Shown: in pieces, positions 43,026 to 51,617 of the stretch
Layout: each line of letters starts with the position of its first letter
Numbering within the stretch: the stretch's first letter is position 1
Assembly (NCBI RefSeq): GCF_023555385.1
Contig: NZ_JAJSED010000001.1
Location: 310,001-374,000, forward strand
Source of the DNA: Guyparkeria hydrothermalis
GTDB taxonomy: Bacteria; Pseudomonadota; Gammaproteobacteria; Halothiobacillales; Halothiobacillaceae
DNA length: 64,000 nucleotides
Direction: 5' to 3'
The notes under the pieces: generated by a model
The model's database searches: none
What the model was told of the DNA's origin: nothing
The model's input: only the letters and a program-made list of their open reading frames with translations
Translations under genes and position numbers: made by a program

Positions 43026-43936
43026 ATCAACCCGTCACTAGTCACTCGTCACCTGTCACCCGCAAAGGGATCATCCTCGCGGGCGGCTCCGGCACCCGGC
43101 TGCACCCGGCAACGCTGTCGGTCAGCAAGCAGCTGCTACCCGTTTACGACAAGCCGATGATCTACTACCCGCTCACCACGCTCATGCTGGCGGGCATTCG
43201 TGACATCCTCATCATCTCCACGCCGCAGGACACGCCGCGCTTCGAGCAACTGCTCGGAAGCGGCGAGCGGTGGGGGCTGAACCTGCAATATGCCGTTCAG
43301 CCCTCACCGGATGGCCTTGCGCAGGCCTTCGTCATCGGCGAGAACTTCATTGGCAACGATCCTTGCGCGCTCGTGCTGGGTGACAACATCTTCTACGGTC
43401 ATCACTTCGATGCATTGCTGGGCAATGCCACGACCCGCGAAGACGGCGCCTCGGTATTTGCCTACCACGTCCACGATCCGGAGCGCTACGGCGTGGCCGA
43501 GTTCGATGCGGACGGCAAGGTGCTCTCTCTCGAAGAGAAGCCTCAGGAGCCGAGGTCGAATTACGCGGTGACCGGGCTGTACTTCTACGACAACGACGTG
43601 GTCGAGATGGCCAAGGGCCTCAAGCCCTCCGCCCGAGGGGAGCTGGAGATCACCGACATTAATTGCCGCTACATGGAGGCCGGAAAGCTTAATGTCGAGA
43701 TCATGGGAAGGGGGTACGCTTGGCTCGATACCGGCACGCACGACTCGTTGCTCGACGCCAGCCAATTCATTGCCACGCTCGAGCAACGACAGGGCCTTAA
43801 GGTGGCTTGCCCGGAAGAGATCGCCTACCGCCGGGGCTGGATCACAGCCGGGCAATTGGAAGACTTGGCCCAGCCCCTGATGAAGAATGGCTACGGCCAA
43901 TATCTCACGCGCGTTCTCGAAGAGAGGGTCTTTTGA
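43022..43936 (+). CDS. rfbA: Glucose-1-phosphate thymidylyltransferase
   Basis: RfbA makes dTDP-glucose from dTTP and glucose 1-phosphate, the first step of the rhamnose pathway. The 304-residue product has [20 protein letters not shown] near residue 16, [25 protein letters not shown] and the C-terminal family part. Conserved family members start at about KGIILAGG. Here 13 extra residues ([13 protein letters not shown]) precede it, encoded by heptad repeats, and no start codon lies between ATG 43022 and the conserved core. The start overlaps the four-helix-bundle gene by four bases. Confidence 0.95.
   Translation: MNQPVTSHSSPVTRKGIILAGGSGTRLHPATLSVSKQLLPVYDKPMIYYPLTTLMLAGIRDILIISTPQDTPRFEQLLGSGERWGLNLQYAVQPSPDGLAQAFVIGENFIGNDPCALVLGDNIFYGHHFDALLGNATTREDGASVFAYHVHDPERYGVAEFDADGKVLSLEEKPQEPRSNYAVTGLYFYDNDVVEMAKGLKPSARGELEITDINCRYMEAGKLNVEIMGRGYAWLDTGTHDSLLDASQFIATLEQRQGLKVACPEEIAYRRGWITAGQLEDLAQPLMKNGYGQYLTRVLEERVF
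43034..43061 (+). repeat. Four GTCACNN heptads inside the start of rfbA
   Basis: GTCACTA, GTCACTC, GTCACCT and GTCACCC follow one another without gaps at 43034-43061. They are in the same orientation as the five GTCACCC units at 42585-42619. They fall in the rfbA reading frame and encode part of its first residues. Confidence 0.9.
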
Positions 43937-43938
43937 AC

Positions 43939-44502
43939 ATGAAAGCTATCCCGCTTGCGATCCCCGAGGTACTGCTCATTGAGCCTCGTGTATTTGGAGA
44001 CGAGCGTGGCTTCTTCTACGAGAGCTACAACCAGAAGGCGTTCGATGCCGCCGTCGGCTATCCGGTCACCTTCGTGCAGGACAACCACAGCCGTTCGGTG
44101 AAGGGCACCCTGCGCGGGCTGCACTACCAGTTGCCCCCGCACGCCCAGGGCAAGCTGGTACGCGTGACGGCAGGCGAGGTCTTCGACGTGGCCGTGGATA
44201 TCCGCGAGGGTTCGCCCACCTTCGGCCAGTGGGTCGGTGAAACGCTGTCCGCGGAAAACAAGCGCCAGCTCTGGATCCCTCCCGGCTTCGCGCACGGCTT
44301 CCTGGTGACCAGCGACGTCGCCGAGTTCCAGTACAAGTGCACCGATTTCTATGCCCCCGACTGCGAAGCCTGCATCCGCTGGGACGATCCGACTCTGGAT
44401 ATTCATTGGGGCGTAGACAATCCCTCCCCGCTGCTTTCCGAGAAAGACCGGCAAGGGAAAACCCTGCATCAGGCACAGGCAGAAACGGGACGGAACGATT
44501 GA
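43939..44502 (+). CDS. rfbC: dTDP-4-dehydrorhamnose 3,5-epimerase
   Basis: RfbC epimerises C3 and C5 of dTDP-4-keto-6-deoxyglucose on the way to dTDP-L-rhamnose. The 187-residue cupin has RGFFYESYNQKAFD near 28, the catalytic histidine in LRGLHYQLPPHAQGKLVR near 63, and FAHGFLVTSDVAEFQYKCTD. It starts two bases after rfbA and ends directly before the aminotransferase gene, completing the rfbBDAC set. Confidence 0.96.
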   Translation: MKAIPLAIPEVLLIEPRVFGDERGFFYESYNQKAFDAAVGYPVTFVQDNHSRSVKGTLRGLHYQLPPHAQGKLVRVTAGEVFDVAVDIREGSPTFGQWVGETLSAENKRQLWIPPGFAHGFLVTSDVAEFQYKCTDFYAPDCEACIRWDDPTLDIHWGVDNPSPLLSEKDRQGKTLHQAQAETGRND

Positions 44503-45603
44503 ATGATACCGGTCACGAAACCCTATCTCCCCAGCCGGGAAAGGCTCGACCACTACCTGGATGGGATCTACGAACGCGAGTGGCTCACCAATAACGGCCA
44601 GCTGGTGCAGGAGCTCACCCGGCGTCTGGAAGAGTACCTGGGCGTGGAAAACCTACTATTGGTTGCCAACGGAACCCTGGCCCTGCAGATCGCCTACCGG
44701 GCGCTCGGCGTGAGCGACGCCCAGCCTGACCGGCGTCCGCAAGCCATCACCACACCCTTCACCTTCGTGGCCACGGCCAGTTCCCTGAAGTGGGATGGAG
44801 TCGAACCCTTATTCGCCGATATCGATCCGCACACCTGGTGCTTGGACCCGCGCAACGTCGAGGCCGCCATCACGCCCGACACCCGTGCCATTGTGCCGGT
44901 GCACGTGTTCGGCAACGCCTGCGACGTTGGGGCCATCGATACCATCGCCCGAAAGCACAACCTCAAGGTTATATACGATGCCTCCCATGCGTTCGGCGTG
45001 AAATACCAGGGGGACAGCCTGCTCAGGCACGGCGATGCCGCCACACTCAGCTTTCATGCGACCAAGCTGTTCCACACCGGTGAGGGTGGCGCGATCGTCT
45101 TTAAGCGCAAGGGAGACCTCGAACGAGCCAAGAAGATGATCAACTTCGGCATTACGGGACCCGAGACCATCGAGGAGCTTGGCATCAACGCTAAGATGAA
45201 CGAGTTCCAGGCGGCGATGGGGCTCTGCGTGCTGGACGAGATGGAAGAAAACCTGAAAGCACGAGCCGAGGTCTGGCACCGGTATGAGCAGGCGCTGGCC
45301 ACCACCCTGCAACTGCAGGCCCAACCCGAGGCGCTTGATTACAACTACGCCTATTTCCCTGTGGTTTTTGAAAGCGAAGAGCAGGCCCTGCGTGTGGCCA
45401 CCACGCTCAAGGAAAATGGTGTGCTGGCAAGGCGGTATTTTTACCCATCACTCGAATCGGTAGCGTGTTTGGGGATTAACGGTGGCCAGCCCATATCCAA
45501 AGATATTGCCAGCAGAATACTGTGCTTGCCAATCTTTGATCAGCTCGCCCAGCGCGAACAGAATAATATTATTAATCTGATCGAAACGGAGCTTGTGGCA
45601 TGA
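44503..45603 (+). CDS. DegT/DnrJ/EryC1 aminotransferase, likely on a dTDP-4-keto sugar
   Basis: A 366-residue PLP-dependent sugar aminotransferase. The cofactor lysine is K188 in TLSFHATKLFHTGEGGA, with the pyridoxal-binding aspartate D159 in VIYDASHAFGV and the N-terminal EREWLTNNGQLVQELTRRLE typical of the family. It resembles VioA-type enzymes that make dTDP-4-amino-4,6-dideoxyglucose from the RfbB product. Since rfbB and rfbA are present, that substrate would be available; a 3-amino product is the alternative. It begins right after rfbC and overlaps the WbqC gene by four bases. Confidence 0.85.
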   Translation: MIPVTKPYLPSRERLDHYLDGIYEREWLTNNGQLVQELTRRLEEYLGVENLLLVANGTLALQIAYRALGVSDAQPDRRPQAITTPFTFVATASSLKWDGVEPLFADIDPHTWCLDPRNVEAAITPDTRAIVPVHVFGNACDVGAIDTIARKHNLKVIYDASHAFGVKYQGDSLLRHGDAATLSFHATKLFHTGEGGAIVFKRKGDLERAKKMINFGITGPETIEELGINAKMNEFQAAMGLCVLDEMEENLKARAEVWHRYEQALATTLQLQAQPEALDYNYAYFPVVFESEEQALRVATTLKENGVLARRYFYPSLESVACLGINGGQPISKDIASRILCLPIFDQLAQREQNNIINLIETELVA

Positions 45604-46289
45604 GGCTGGCGGTCATGCAGCCCTACCTGTTTCCATACATCGGCTATTTTCAGCTCATTTATTCGGCAGATCTGTTTCTGATTTACGATGATGTTTCCTA
45701 TATCAAGCAAGGATATATAAATCGGAATTCCATACTGTCGCCGAACGGACCCGTGCGGATTACTATTCCGGTGCCGGGAGCTTCATCTAACAAGCTCATA
45801 TCGGAACTGCAGTTCTCCGTAGACGTAGTGAAGGTGCTCAAGACCATCGAGCAAAGTTATTGCAAGGCCCCTTATTTTGATGCTGTCTTTCCTATGATCC
45901 GGAAACTTTTGGAACAGGGAGACCGCTCAATCGCCTCACTTTGCTTGAACAGTTATCAAGTCATTTTTTCGTATCTTGGTATCAATCAGCAGTTCAAGAA
46001 GACGAGCGAACTTGACTACGACCGTACCTTATCAGCACAAGATCGTTTGATCGCGTTTTGCCATAAATTTGGTGCTGATTGCTATATTAACGCGCCCGGG
46101 GGAAGGTCGCTTTACTCTGAGAGCGACTTTGCAGAGCAAGGTGTGGATCTAAAGTTTGTTGATTCATTGCCGGTGGAATACCCGCAGGGTAATCATAAGT
46201 TTGTGGCAAATCTTTCAATCATCGATATGTTGATGAATTGTTCGCCTAAGGAATCAATAAATCTGCTGAAGCAGTATGAACTTAGTTAA
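45600..46289 (+). CDS. WbqC family protein
   Basis: A 229-residue protein of the WbqC family, found in O-antigen loci beside sugar aminotransferases. The N-terminal AVMQPYLFPYIGYFQLIYSAD and YIKQGYINRNSIL are the family's signature. WbqC proteins are thought to help put an acyl or aminoacyl group on an amino sugar, but the chemistry is not established. It overlaps the preceding aminotransferase by four bases, which supports a joint role. From here the DNA becomes clearly richer in A and T than the upstream genes. Confidence 0.82.
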   Translation: MRLAVMQPYLFPYIGYFQLIYSADLFLIYDDVSYIKQGYINRNSILSPNGPVRITIPVPGASSNKLISELQFSVDVVKVLKTIEQSYCKAPYFDAVFPMIRKLLEQGDRSIASLCLNSYQVIFSYLGINQQFKKTSELDYDRTLSAQDRLIAFCHKFGADCYINAPGGRSLYSESDFAEQGVDLKFVDSLPVEYPQGNHKFVANLSIIDMLMNCSPKESINLLKQYELS

Positions 46290-46316
46290 CGTTGCGATAA
46301 GCGATAAAGAAATCAA

Positions 46317-47312
46317 GTGGGAAGCCTTGTGACGAAAATTCAACCAGAGATCTCGATTGGTGGATACCAAGCGCTGGAGCTTCCGTTATTTAAAGCGAAC
46401 CTTAATCATTTAACGGTGAAGACAAACTCGGCCAGATCCGCCCTCAAAATCGCACTGAAAGCCGTTAGCGTTCAAAAAATCTGGCTGCCATTCTACACCT
46501 GTGATGCGGTAGTCGAGGCGGTTAAGGATTTGGGTATTGAGTTGGAGTATTATCGAGTCAATTCAACCTTTGACGTAGACGCCTCCCTGAGCTTGGGCGA
46601 GGGAGAGTTTATATTGGTAATTGATTACTTTGGCATGTCGAGCGATTCGGTGCATCGAAGTCTTCGCAGGTTTGGGCACGCCAATACGATAGTAGATTGC
46701 TCTCAAGCTTATTTCTCTGAGCATACTAATGCTTTGGCTACAGTCTGGTCACCCCGAAAGTTCTTTGGCCTCCCGGACGGCGGATTATTGTACTCGGACG
46801 ATCCCCGCATCAAACAACCAAAGGATCGAGACACAACCTCGACAACCCGAATGGGCCATCTTATCAGCCGGCTCACCAATAGTCCGGAGATGGCCTATCA
46901 GCAATATAAGGAAGCCGAGCAGGCAATCGGCGCGTCGCCCGTTCTGGGGATGTCCAAATTAACCGAGCGGCTTTTACATTCCGTAGATCGCGAGGCTGCC
47001 AAAGCGGCAAGAAATATGAATGCACGCTACCTGCATGAGCAGCTACGAGAATATAACCAGTTAAATCTGGACTTCGGCACTGATCCAGCGCCGCTTTGCT
47101 ACCCGCTCCTTCCGAATGTAAAGACGGCCAGCAGGGCAGACTTGATTAAAAATCGAGTATTTGTGCCCAGCTACTGGCCCGAAGTGTTAACGCGGGTAGA
47201 GGAAGGAAGCTTTGAATGGAACCTGGTCAATAACGGGCTGTTCCTTCCCTGCGACCAGCGTTACACAAAAAAGGACATGGACAGGCTCGTCGGCCTGTTG
47301 GGGATCCAGTAA
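46317..47312 (+). CDS. Divergent DegT-like PLP-dependent protein
   Basis: A 331-residue protein with a reduced aminotransferase fold. A candidate PLP lysine is K148 in VWSPRKFFGLPDGGLLY, and the aspartate that would pair with the cofactor is D127 in TIVDCSQAYFSEH. Overall likeness to DegT enzymes is low, and it often accompanies WbqC genes. The start is uncertain: GTG 46317 is used, and GTG 46329 is an alternative with GGGAAG just upstream. It may transfer or activate an amino group donor for the neighbouring amino sugar, which is inference only. Base composition is AT-rich like its neighbours. Confidence 0.65.
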   Translation: MGSLVTKIQPEISIGGYQALELPLFKANLNHLTVKTNSARSALKIALKAVSVQKIWLPFYTCDAVVEAVKDLGIELEYYRVNSTFDVDASLSLGEGEFILVIDYFGMSSDSVHRSLRRFGHANTIVDCSQAYFSEHTNALATVWSPRKFFGLPDGGLLYSDDPRIKQPKDRDTTSTTRMGHLISRLTNSPEMAYQQYKEAEQAIGASPVLGMSKLTERLLHSVDREAAKAARNMNARYLHEQLREYNQLNLDFGTDPAPLCYPLLPNVKTASRADLIKNRVFVPSYWPEVLTRVEEGSFEWNLVNNGLFLPCDQRYTKKDMDRLVGLLGIQ

Positions 47313-47325
47313 AAGGTTTTGACAT

Positions 47326-48345
47326 ATGGCTGCTCCTGAAAACCGGACTAAAAAATACGCTCGCGTATCCGAGCTGGAAGCGTTGTTGAAAGAGCTTAAT
47401 GGCAAGCTGGCTGGTGCGAACGAAAAGTACCTTGAAGATTGCTCGGAACGATTTCCAAAAATTTTTCTCATGGGGGCTCACCGTTCTGGCAGCACGCTGT
47501 TCATGCAATGGCTCGCCGACTCCGGCCTGGTCGCCTATCCAACCAACATGCTATCCCGCTTCTTCGGAGCACCGCTGGTAGGCGCGAAAATTCAACAGCT
47601 ATTGACCGATCCCCGCTACAACTTCCGTAACGAAATTTTGGACTTCAACTCCGAAATCAACTTCAGCTCCGACAACGGCAAGACCCGGGGTGCTCTGGCT
47701 CCCAACGAGTTCTGGTACTTCTGGCGGCGCTTCTTGCCGTTCGACAAACTCGACTACCTGCCACCAGTGGAACTCCGGGAGAAGGCGGACCTCATCGGAT
47801 TACGGGATGAGCTTAATGCGTTGACGAACATCTTCGGCAAGCCGTTCGCCATGAAAGCCATGATCATGAACCAGAATATCCCCGAACTGGCCGAGCAGTT
47901 CGACAAGGCCCTGTTCATCTGGATTCGGCGAGATCCGGTCTTCAACATCCAGTCCGCCTTGGAAGCCCGCAAACGACAATACGGGGATATCCATACTTGG
48001 TACTCCTTCAAGATCAAGGAATACCCCGAGCTCAAGGAGCTCGACCCACTGCAATCCGTGGCCGGCCAGATTGCTTCCATCAACGAATCCGTAGACCAGG
48101 GGCTTGCCGGTCTGCCGGACCAGAAGAAGCTGGTCATTCAATACGAAGACTTCTGTCAGCGCCCAGAACATTACTTTGAGGAAATCAAGGACAGGCTTTT
48201 AGCACAGGATGGTATCGGTGACGGAGAGTCGCTCGGCTATACCGGGGAGACGAGTTTTCACAGTACGAATTCCTGGCGGTTGGACGAATATCGCCAAGAG
48301 GACGCCGTGAGAGCCTATGCATCGATTCGCGACAGTCGGGACTAG
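47326..48345 (+). CDS. Sulfotransferase family protein
   Basis: A 339-residue PAPS-dependent sulfotransferase. The 5'-phosphosulfate loop is G50-A-H-R-S-G-S-T in LMGAHRSGSTLFMQWL, and the 3'-phosphate-binding region is ALFIWIRRDPVFNIQSALEA near 203-222. YEDFCQRPEHYFEEI near the C-terminus is also typical. Within a polysaccharide locus it would most simply add sulfate to a sugar of the repeat unit, though no sulfated product is known from the sequence. It follows the DegT-like gene after 13 bases. A 176-base gap with no gene and a C7 tract separates it from wzx. Confidence 0.85.
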   Translation: MAAPENRTKKYARVSELEALLKELNGKLAGANEKYLEDCSERFPKIFLMGAHRSGSTLFMQWLADSGLVAYPTNMLSRFFGAPLVGAKIQQLLTDPRYNFRNEILDFNSEINFSSDNGKTRGALAPNEFWYFWRRFLPFDKLDYLPPVELREKADLIGLRDELNALTNIFGKPFAMKAMIMNQNIPELAEQFDKALFIWIRRDPVFNIQSALEARKRQYGDIHTWYSFKIKEYPELKELDPLQSVAGQIASINESVDQGLAGLPDQKKLVIQYEDFCQRPEHYFEEIKDRLLAQDGIGDGESLGYTGETSFHSTNSWRLDEYRQEDAVRAYASIRDSRD

Positions 48346-48521
48346 TTCACGCCAGATGTTCGGCAAGTACGGCGATATGTCCACTGATAAACGATCGAAG
48401 GCACACACCTACGTGTGGCCCGGATTCATGCACACCGTAACTTTCCGCGGATTATTCGCGTTTTTCCCCCCCTATGAAGGGCTCGCTTGGGAGGACCGCA
48501 TGTGAGTACGTGCGCTGATCA

Positions 48522-49979
48522 ATGAGGTCGATGAACCGAAAGATTGGGGTTGGGGTTCTGTGGAATCTGGTAGGTCTATTCCTCACACGCGGTGCAAATA
48601 CCGTGTTCATGTTGATCCTTGCCCAGTTCCTGGCGCCCGAGGCATTTGGTCTCGTGGCGATGGCTGCTGTCGTATTTGAGTTGGGGAACGCCTTTGTTAA
48701 CTCGGGACTGGGTCAGGCATTGATTCGTAGCAAGACAGTCTCAGACCTGGATCTCAACACAGTCTTCTACAGCAATCTGCTGCTCAGTGCGGTTGCATAC
48801 TCCGTTTTGTTTGCCGGGGCACCTTTCGTAGCTGATTTCTACAGCCAGCCCGAACTTACTGCTCTTGTGCAGATGATGGGGCTTGTGGTGTTGATCAATG
48901 CGGCCAAGATTGTGCAGACGGCCGTTTTCAGCCGAGAGATGGACTTCAAGTCTCAAATGAAGGCAAACGCGTTAGGCGCTGCGATATCTGGTGTCTTGGC
49001 GGTGGTAGCCGCGTGGTATGGCTGGGGCGTGTGGAGCTTGGCAGTGCAAATGTTGAGTGCGGCGACCGTTTCCGCGCTAGTGCTGTGGCTGATCAGCCAT
49101 TGGCGTCCGTCGTTCCAGTTCAGCGGTGAGTCCTTTGGGCGACTGTTTCGCTTCGGTAGGCATCTGCTAGCAGAGGGATTGCTTGATATCGCCTACCAAA
49201 ACTCGTATGTGCTGGTGGTTGGTAGGTTTTTTAGTGCGGAAGCCACTGGTCTCTATTTTATTGCTAAAAAGTTCAATGATCTACTATCTCAGCAACTAAC
49301 AAATGCTATTCAGCAGTCTACGTTTCCGGCTCTGTCCACACTTCAAGACGATAATGGCCATTTGAGACACAAATACCGGCAGATTATGCAGGTTTCGGTA
49401 TTTATAATTGCGCCCGTTATGGCGATTATTGCGGGATTGGCGACACCTCTGTTTCGTTTGTTATTTGATGAAAGCTGGCAGGGCGCATCGTTCTATTTAC
49501 AACTTTTCTGTGCGGTGGGTGTGCTTTATCCTCTTCATGCGTTAAATATTAATTTGCTAAACGTTAAGGGCAGGTCTGATCTTGTTTTACGTGTCGGTGT
49601 GTTAAAGAAATCAATTAACGCCGCGCTCCTGATTGCATCGATTCCTTTTGGTGTGGTTGGGATCATCATGAGCCAGATCATCGGTTCGCTCTTAGCATTG
49701 GTTCCAAATGCATACTATTCAGCTCATTTGGTGGGTTACCCCCTGTTAGCGCAACTTATTGACGTGTCTAAGCCGATTTTCGCGGCATCCGTAGCCGGCA
49801 TGGTCGCCTGGTTGGTGTCTGGGTCAATTAGCCATGAACTGTTGTCAGTGTTGTGTGGCGGGTTAGCAGGCACTTTGGCGTATTTAGTGATGAGTGGCTT
49901 CATTCGGGCGGAGGGCTTTGTATTGTTGTTTCGAAAGGCCAAGAAGGTTTTCGGAGGGCGTCGCCGTAACGACGATTGA
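48522..49979 (+). CDS. wzx: Oligosaccharide flippase (Wzx family)
   Basis: Wzx moves the lipid-linked repeat unit across the inner membrane. The 485-residue product has 12-14 predicted transmembrane helices and the family start VLWNLVGLFLTRGANTVFML, then AEATGLYFIAKKFNDLL in the middle, as in WzxC/MOP-type exporters. A second ATG at 48531 is possible; GAGG lies between the two. Together with Wzy and Wzz it shows that this locus uses the Wzy-dependent route and not an ABC exporter. Confidence 0.88.
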   Translation: MRSMNRKIGVGVLWNLVGLFLTRGANTVFMLILAQFLAPEAFGLVAMAAVVFELGNAFVNSGLGQALIRSKTVSDLDLNTVFYSNLLLSAVAYSVLFAGAPFVADFYSQPELTALVQMMGLVVLINAAKIVQTAVFSREMDFKSQMKANALGAAISGVLAVVAAWYGWGVWSLAVQMLSAATVSALVLWLISHWRPSFQFSGESFGRLFRFGRHLLAEGLLDIAYQNSYVLVVGRFFSAEATGLYFIAKKFNDLLSQQLTNAIQQSTFPALSTLQDDNGHLRHKYRQIMQVSVFIIAPVMAIIAGLATPLFRLLFDESWQGASFYLQLFCAVGVLYPLHALNINLLNVKGRSDLVLRVGVLKKSINAALLIASIPFGVVGIIMSQIIGSLLALVPNAYYSAHLVGYPLLAQLIDVSKPIFAASVAGMVAWLVSGSISHELLSVLCGGLAGTLAYLVMSGFIRAEGFVLLFRKAKKVFGGRRRNDD

Positions 49980-50019
49980 GCGATTGGAATAATTTATCTT
50001 AAGAATTTAGGGATTTGAC

Positions 50020-50958
50020 ATGATGCTTACACGACCAAGTGAACCGAAATCTCAGGCTGAAATTATGTCAACCTGGGGGGCGGACAGTGATCAGGTTGTG
50101 GTCAGCATCAGCTGTGCAACATATAATCACGAACAGTATATCGGGGATGCATTAAATGGTTTTCTAAACCAAAAGACGGACTTCCCGTTCGAAGTTATTG
50201 TATATGATGATTGTTCGAGTGATCGAACTGCCGAAATCATTAAACGTTATTGGGGCAAGTATCCCCAAATAATAAAGCCCATTTTCGCGACTGAGAATCA
50301 GTATTCGCAGGGAGTGAGAGTTAATCCTGAAATCATCTTCCCTCATGCTAAAGGTCGATATATCGCTTTGTGCGAGGGTGATGATTTTTGGATCGATGAC
50401 GTAAAGTTGCAACGTCAAAAAGATTTTTTGGATGCTAATCCAGAATATGTTGTATGCTACACTGACATACAGTCTTTCGACGAGAACGGGTTGGTTGATA
50501 AGGATTTTGGTGGTGCAAGGAGGGACGTCACTAAAAAAGACCTTCAGTGCGGTGTATCGCTGTTCACCCTAACCACATGTTTTAGGAATATATTAGGGGA
50601 ATGGCCGCGGGAGTTATGTAATGTTAAGTACGGTGACATTGCAATCTGGAGTCAGTTGGGCGATTATGGAAAAGGCGCCTATCTTAGGGATGTTAGGCCG
50701 TCCTTTTATCGCGTACATAATGGTGGCGTGCATTCGATGACAAGTCGGATCGTTCAAAATAGAATGAGGCTTGAAACCATGATGTCATTGTATTCTTTTA
50801 GGATAAAAAAGGGTGATTTTACGCTGGCAGAGAAAAATCTTGAAGATGTTGTGATGTTGGCGCTAAAAGGTCTAGGCTGGCGTTTGGTTTCAGTTCTCGT
50901 AAAAAGGTTGTTTTTAGCGTCGACTAGGCGTTTTGTAAGGATGGTAAGGAGAGGTTAA
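50020..50958 (+). CDS. Glycosyltransferase family 2 protein
   Basis: A 312-residue GT-A fold glycosyltransferase. The N-terminal half shows VSISCATYNHEQYIGDAL near 28-45, the nucleotide-binding VIVYDDCSSDRTAEII near 58, and the metal-binding acidic motif in LCEGDDFWIDD near 117. It is cytoplasmic with a basic amphipathic C-terminus. It lies 40 bases after wzx. Donor and acceptor cannot be told; the gene is markedly AT-rich. Confidence 0.87.
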   Translation: MMLTRPSEPKSQAEIMSTWGADSDQVVVSISCATYNHEQYIGDALNGFLNQKTDFPFEVIVYDDCSSDRTAEIIKRYWGKYPQIIKPIFATENQYSQGVRVNPEIIFPHAKGRYIALCEGDDFWIDDVKLQRQKDFLDANPEYVVCYTDIQSFDENGLVDKDFGGARRDVTKKDLQCGVSLFTLTTCFRNILGEWPRELCNVKYGDIAIWSQLGDYGKGAYLRDVRPSFYRVHNGGVHSMTSRIVQNRMRLETMMSLYSFRIKKGDFTLAEKNLEDVVMLALKGLGWRLVSVLVKRLFLASTRRFVRMVRRG

Positions 50959-50976
50959 TGACTCTGGTTTAGTTGA

Positions 50977-51001
50977 GGAGACCGAGTTCTCGCTGGTCTC
51001 C
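50977..51001. other. Stem-loop after the glycosyltransferase gene
   Basis: GGAGACC (50977-50983) and GGTCTCC (50995-51001) form a perfect 7-bp inverted repeat with an 11-base loop. No T tract follows, so it is only a weak terminator candidate. It lies at the start of a 252-base stretch between two genes in which no convincing coding sequence is seen. Confidence 0.5.
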
Positions 51002-51210
51002 CCGGTGTTCGATTCCAAACTTCGAGGGTCGTCGGCGTGTTTCCCCCGTTTGGATAGGATTTAGCACATGAAAGGATTCTGGGTCGCATTGATTAGTGTG
51101 GTCCGTGAGTGGATGCATGATGCTGTAATAATGCCTCGGGTCGTGATTGTGTCGGGAATGTTTTAGGGGCCCATGAGTCGGAGAAAATTGTAGCATGTCC
51201 TCAATTTTTA

Positions 51211-51612
51211 ATGCAGAACGAAGTGCGCAGCATGTGGTCTGAACCAAAAAGCCACGGGGCGAGAGCTCGTAGGCTTGCTCTTTTCTTAACGTTATTCGGT
51301 TTCATTGTTCCGGTCCAGCTGAATCTGTTTTCGCACACGTTTAAGATCACCCTTGTCTGTGCGGCGGTTTTGTCGGTGTATTTTGTGCTTAAGGTGATTA
51401 AGTCAGCGAGCATAGATAAAGGGGTATACGTGGCGGTTATTTATCTGCTTTTTCTCCTTCTGTTCTCTCTTCACGTGCTTTATAGAAACAACTTGTTGGA
51501 TTATAGCTATCAAAAGGAGGTTTTTTTTGCCATTTTGCAGATATTTTCCGCATATGTGCTGGTTTATTTTTTTACTTACTCTACAAAGAGAGCTTTGTCG
51601 AGAATTTGCTGA
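51211..51612 (+). CDS. wzy: O-antigen polymerase Wzy, N-terminal part (frame disrupted)
   Basis: The 133-residue open frame is a run of hydrophobic helices (about 21-40, 46-62, 71-88, 101-121) with short basic loops, as at the N-terminus of a Wzy polymerase. It ends abruptly with STKRALSRIC. The next frame continues smoothly as KESFVENLLSQ and then as more helices in the gene at 51618. A T7 run at 51567-51573 lies just before the point where sense passes from one frame to the other, so a single-base loss there is the simplest explanation. An in-frame ATG at 51232 is an alternative start. No other polymerase is seen in the locus. Confidence 0.7.
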   Translation: MQNEVRSMWSEPKSHGARARRLALFLTLFGFIVPVQLNLFSHTFKITLVCAAVLSVYFVLKVIKSASIDKGVYVAVIYLLFLLLFSLHVLYRNNLLDYSYQKEVFFAILQIFSAYVLVYFFTYSTKRALSRIC

Positions 51613-51617
51613 GCCAG

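Noticed and set aside
42549-43061. Heptad arrays considered as a CRISPR array
   Set aside because: The units are 7 bases with no spacers and no cas genes are near; they are tandem and inverted short repeats.
50969-51247. 92-codon minus-strand frame in the gap before wzy
   Set aside because: It runs against all genes of the operon, lacks a family match, and overlaps the wzy start.
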